Shown: positions 60,841 to 64,000 of the stretch, in pieces
How positions within the stretch are numbered: position 1 is the first letter of the stretch
Layout of the letters: each line of letters begins with the position of its first letter
Origin: Epiperipatus broadwayi
Lineage: Eukaryota; Onychophora; Udeonychophora; Euonychophora; Peripatidae
Assembly: GCA_028023455.1 (NCBI GenBank)
Contig: JAQFVV010006305.1
Span: 1,725,001 to 1,789,000, forward strand
Direction: 5' to 3'
DNA: 64,000 nucleotides
The notes under the pieces: model-generated
Database searches by the model: none
Told to the model about the DNA's origin: nothing
Seen by the model: only the letters and a program-made list of their open reading frames with translations
Program-made: the position numbers and the translations under genes

Positions 60841-61955
60841 TTTTGGGAAAAACAATAACCTCAAGATTTCTCACCAAGCTACAAGAATTTCTGGGCTTTC
60901 CTATTTACCTTTCTCAATCATCAATGTCGAGACAGATACAAAATACTTTAGTAGATTCTATCTCTAAAATAATTCAAACTCTCTCTAAAGTATATTTGTC
61001 ATTACAAGGAAAGGTTGCACTTTTCAACATGAAAGTCATGTTGAGAATTGCATACTATCTGCCGATCATTACCATTTCAAAAGCCTTTTCCAAAAAGATT
61101 AACAGCTTATGCTCAAAACTTTTCTGGAAGGACAGCACCACATCAATTAGCATGTCCAGAATGCAAGTACACCATAGATACAACGGGATGTCCTTCCACT
61201 CCATTGCTGCAATTCTTTTTCAAAAATCTTTTACATTAATTATTAACCTGATGAAAAAACATGAATCAATAACTTTCAGTGAACCAATTCAACCTACAGA
61301 CCGTTCTGCCTCGTATAATGTGGTGGCTGGATCAACTGCTCTGGATGCTTAACCAGCATTTAACTAGAGATCTAAAATTACAAAAATCAAAAATTACCAT
61401 CTGTGAAGAGCACAGTATAATTAATCTGACTTATCCCAATCTTGGCTTCACCAACTACAAATTAACAACAATTTTTAAATTTCTCACTCTTGAGCCTAAA
61501 TACTTTAATCTCATTATTAAAATAAACTTAGAAGCCATGCCCACAAATAAATTTCTTCATTTCAAAAGATTCTTCAATAAGACAGACGACCCTGTTTGTC
61601 AAATATGTAAAAGGCAAGAAGCGTCATTCAACCATATAATATACTCATGCCCTGGGCTCACTAAAATAAATTTAGCCATATACCAAAATTTAAGTGTGGA
61701 TTACTACAAAATCATGTCTAAGGGAAGCCTTACAAACTAAACAGTTTCCTATTATTAGACTTTCAATCTTTATTGTACATGCTACATGGAATGTCAGATG
61801 TAAGCTATTGTTCACAGTGCCTGTTCCTAAACCAGTCAGTCTTTTCGTGAACATTATTAAGAAAGTAAAAAACAGAGACTTTATCACTGCATCAAAATTC
61901 ATGTATAATGAAACGTGGAAGTTACTTAATATACCAGATCCACCGGATCATTAGT
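60840..61955 (+). pseudogene. L1-like LINE ORF2, post-RT region and C-terminal Cys motif
   Basis: 60789-61352 contains LSLQGKVALFNMKVMLRIAY and INSLCSKLFWKDST, matching the L1-like block L-x-G-(R/K)-x-x-L-x-x-x-(L/M)-x-x-x-x-(W/Y)-Y and K-x-(L/F)-W-x-G. 61279-61740 contains CQICKRQEASFNHIIYSCPG, the C-terminal C-x-x-C ... H ... C motif shared with copy A (CPICQMHNETFDHLVRSCPG). A frame change leads to LREALQTKQFPIIRLSIFIV and a stop near 61952. Function in family: RNA or DNA binding, inferred. Confidence 0.8.
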
Positions 61956-62154
61956 GGCTAAGCAAAAGATGAATAATAGATTCATTTTGCATCAATGCTG
62001 ATAGGTGAATAGAAAAGCTACATCAGTATACTATTATTTAACAGAAGATAATCAATATACAAATGATCCCAGACTGTTGATGATATGTAAAACATAATTT
62101 TTTTCTGTCTGTTATAAGTATGTAAACATTATTTTTCATAAATAAAAGCTTCTG

Positions 62155-63920
62155 AGATTAAAACACAATCAAAAATGGAAAGTTTAAGTACCAAACATCT
62201 TTAAATGACCTTGAAATCCTATTATCTGAAAATATTCTAATATTGAATAAATTACTATTCATCTTTTGTTATTTGTAAATATTCTGAAAAATTGGTAAAT
62301 GCTGAATATATATATATATATTACATTTGTTTTATACAATTTATTGATTTGATTAACATTTATTTGTTAATATGCTATTAAATATTATATTTATATTTAA
62401 AATACTTTTAGACCCTTAAGATAGGCTTATGTAATAGCATTTGAGTTCTGAAATAAGATAACCACTCTTATTTCTTTAAAGTCTCTATCTTGAGGATGGG
62501 GTAGAGAGTATCCTTGCAGTTTTAACATCACTGTTAAATGGGGCTATTGAGGAGGGATGATTACCTTGTATTAAGTCACAATATAAACACTATGCTTACA
62601 AAATTTATCAAGTATTATATGCAAAATGTAAATTGCTTAAAATAAATTATCTTATATAGTAAATAAAAATATGGATTTATAAAAAATAGATTCTACCAAA
62701 GTGCCATCCACTCATGCTGATCATACAATAACACTTTGGCTAATTAAATATTTTTAAAAAATAGTATATGAGTAGTTTGTGGGTGCTTTCTTCAGTGCAG
62801 TTTCAAATGACGTTTGCTGTTGACATGATTGTGATTAGCTATAATAATATTACTGCTATTAATGATAAAACATTAAAAGATATAATAAAAGAAATAGATG
62901 AAAGCAAAACAGTATAGAAGAAAAACAATAAAGACAATGAAAAAATAACGTTCTCCTTAGGAAGAATTGTTAGAGGAAGTAAAATGAAATTATATATTTC
63001 ATTATAGGAAATATAAGAAATAGATGAAAAAATATATAGAAAGAACATCCGATGCACATACTATGTTACATAAAATGAATATAATTTGTGAATGTTTATT
63101 TTTTTATGTCACTTTTGAAAAATCATTTATGTTTTCTTTAAACCTTTGCGTTTTATATCAAATAAATGATTAAAAAAATGTTTTGAAAACAATTTTTTAT
63201 TTATATGACATTTAGGAATGATAAACACTCTTAAGGGTATTATTGCTAATATGATTGTTATGGTTTATTTTGTATTGTTGGTTTTTAATAAAAATGTAAC
63301 TTTGAAATTTTGTTCTCTTCCTTTTTTAAAAAAATTTCTTGTCAAAGTATTAATCAGTTTATCTTTTATTATTATCTATACGAATTCTTTTTCAATACCA
63401 ATTCACACACATATATATATAGATCTACATGTGATGTGTAATGATGTGTAAATATTCTATAATCTTATAAACCTTATTTAATATATATTTTTTGAACAGA
63501 TATTTTTGTAATTCCTCGTACTATAAATATCTCGCATTTTTGCATATATTTATAATTTCCATCTTTGAAAAATATATTATGCAACGATTTTTTTTTTGTT
63601 GATATTAAAAAAGGCGTTTTTAATTTGCTGCATTCTGAAAACAGAAATATTTCCGTGACTTGATAATGTAGATACATGTTTTTTGTCAAACATGCTTATT
63701 AATTTGCTTCACTAAGTTTTTTTATAGCATGTTTTAAAATATAAATTGTTTTTCTTATCTTGAATATACTATATATTTGTTTTAGCAGAATATAAGAAAT
63801 TATTTCTTTATATTCTTTCATAGTTTTCATTTTTTTAAAGGGAGAACAATTTGTATAAAAGAATAATTGAAGGGATATTTATTTATGTGATAAATCTGTT
63901 TTATATATATATAATTTATT
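62155..63920. other. AT-rich spacer, no gene seen
   Basis: Open frames at 62839-63057 (-), 63218-63451 (+) and 63474-63689 (-) are hydrophobic or low complexity and lack domains. A less AT-rich patch at 62480-62570 is unassigned. Confidence 0.5.
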
Positions 63921-63927
63921 TGTTGTA

Positions 63928-64000
63928 GGAAGAGAGCGGGAGGGAGGTAAGAGGAGAAGAGAGAGAGAAAAGGAGGGAGAGGATGGTTGAAGGTCGAGGA
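63928..64000. repeat. purine-rich (GA/GGA) tract at window edge
   Basis: From AGGAAGAGAGCGGGAGGGAGG onward the + strand is almost pure purine and continues past the window. It could form triplex-like structures; extent unknown. Confidence 0.85.

Larger units (their letters stand above)
57780..62150 (+). mobile_element. long L1-like LINE (copy B): zinc-knuckle ORF1, APE endonuclease, YMDD RT
   Basis: About 4.4 kb on the + strand with the full LINE order: ORF1 with a CCHC knuckle (57808-58736), ORF2 endonuclease (58740-59420), RT (59790-60830), post-RT region (60840-61350), C-terminal Cys motif (61580-61640) and stop near 61952. A 3' UTR carries a polyadenylation-like AATAAA at 62140-62145. 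Base composition is richer in C and G than its neighbours, a sign of recent arrival. Several frameshifts and stops make it inactive. The ORF1 N-terminus and 5' UTR are not readable. Confidence 0.85.

Overview
This is an AT-rich (roughly three quarters A+T), gene-poor stretch of a eukaryotic genome. I see no operons, ribosome-binding sites or other prokaryotic signals. The content is decayed transposable elements, microsatellites and long low-complexity spacers, which fits one or more very large introns of an invertebrate animal. I cannot name the species: the element mix (RTE and other LINEs, Penelope-like elements, ZBED-type hAT, mariner, tRNA-derived SINE) occurs in molluscs, arthropods and other invertebrates.

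The only host coding sequence I can support is one 107-nt exon at 40852-40958 (+). It encodes the start of the family-25 glycosyltransferase domain of a procollagen galactosyltransferase (COLGALT/GLT25D). It has a clear acceptor and donor, and I found no partner exon, so most of the window is probably intron of that gene on the + strand.

Layout. 1-2.4 kb: spacer with a ~220-bp tandem duplication. 2.4-6.6 kb: two decayed + strand LINE pieces, a C-terminal tail and an endonuclease/RT relic. 8.16-11.39 kb: a nearly full-length minus-strand RTE-like LINE. 11.5-11.8 kb: mariner relic. 13.6-14.4 kb: LINE relic split by a 398-bp hAT MITE with a perfect 8-bp target duplication. 16.7-18.4 kb: LINE relics facing each other tail to tail. 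23-25.4 kb: two old Penelope-like copies, head to head. 26.45 kb: SINE. 27.4-29.3 kb: minus-strand L1-like LINE. 29.4-31.9 kb: decayed autonomous hAT. 33.3-36.2 kb: three copies of an unidentified ~90-bp repeat (a fourth is at 53.7 kb). 37.3 kb: long (ATT)n. 39.3 kb: SINE. 39.65-40.77 kb: third Penelope-like relic, just upstream of the exon. 45.5 kb: hairpin. 49.5-51.4 kb: younger head-to-head Penelope-like palindrome. 55.7-55.8 kb: two perfect palindromes. 57.8-62.15 kb: long + strand L1-like LINE with a zinc-knuckle ORF1 and an endonuclease-RT ORF2.

Every element ORF seen is interrupted by stops or frameshifts, so none looks autonomously active now. The most unusual signals are the repeated inverted pairing of retroelement copies, a LINE lineage with YMDD at the RT active site in both copies, and the unidentified repeat whose internal hairpin is kept in diverged copies. 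Element identities come from motif recognition by eye; no database search was possible.
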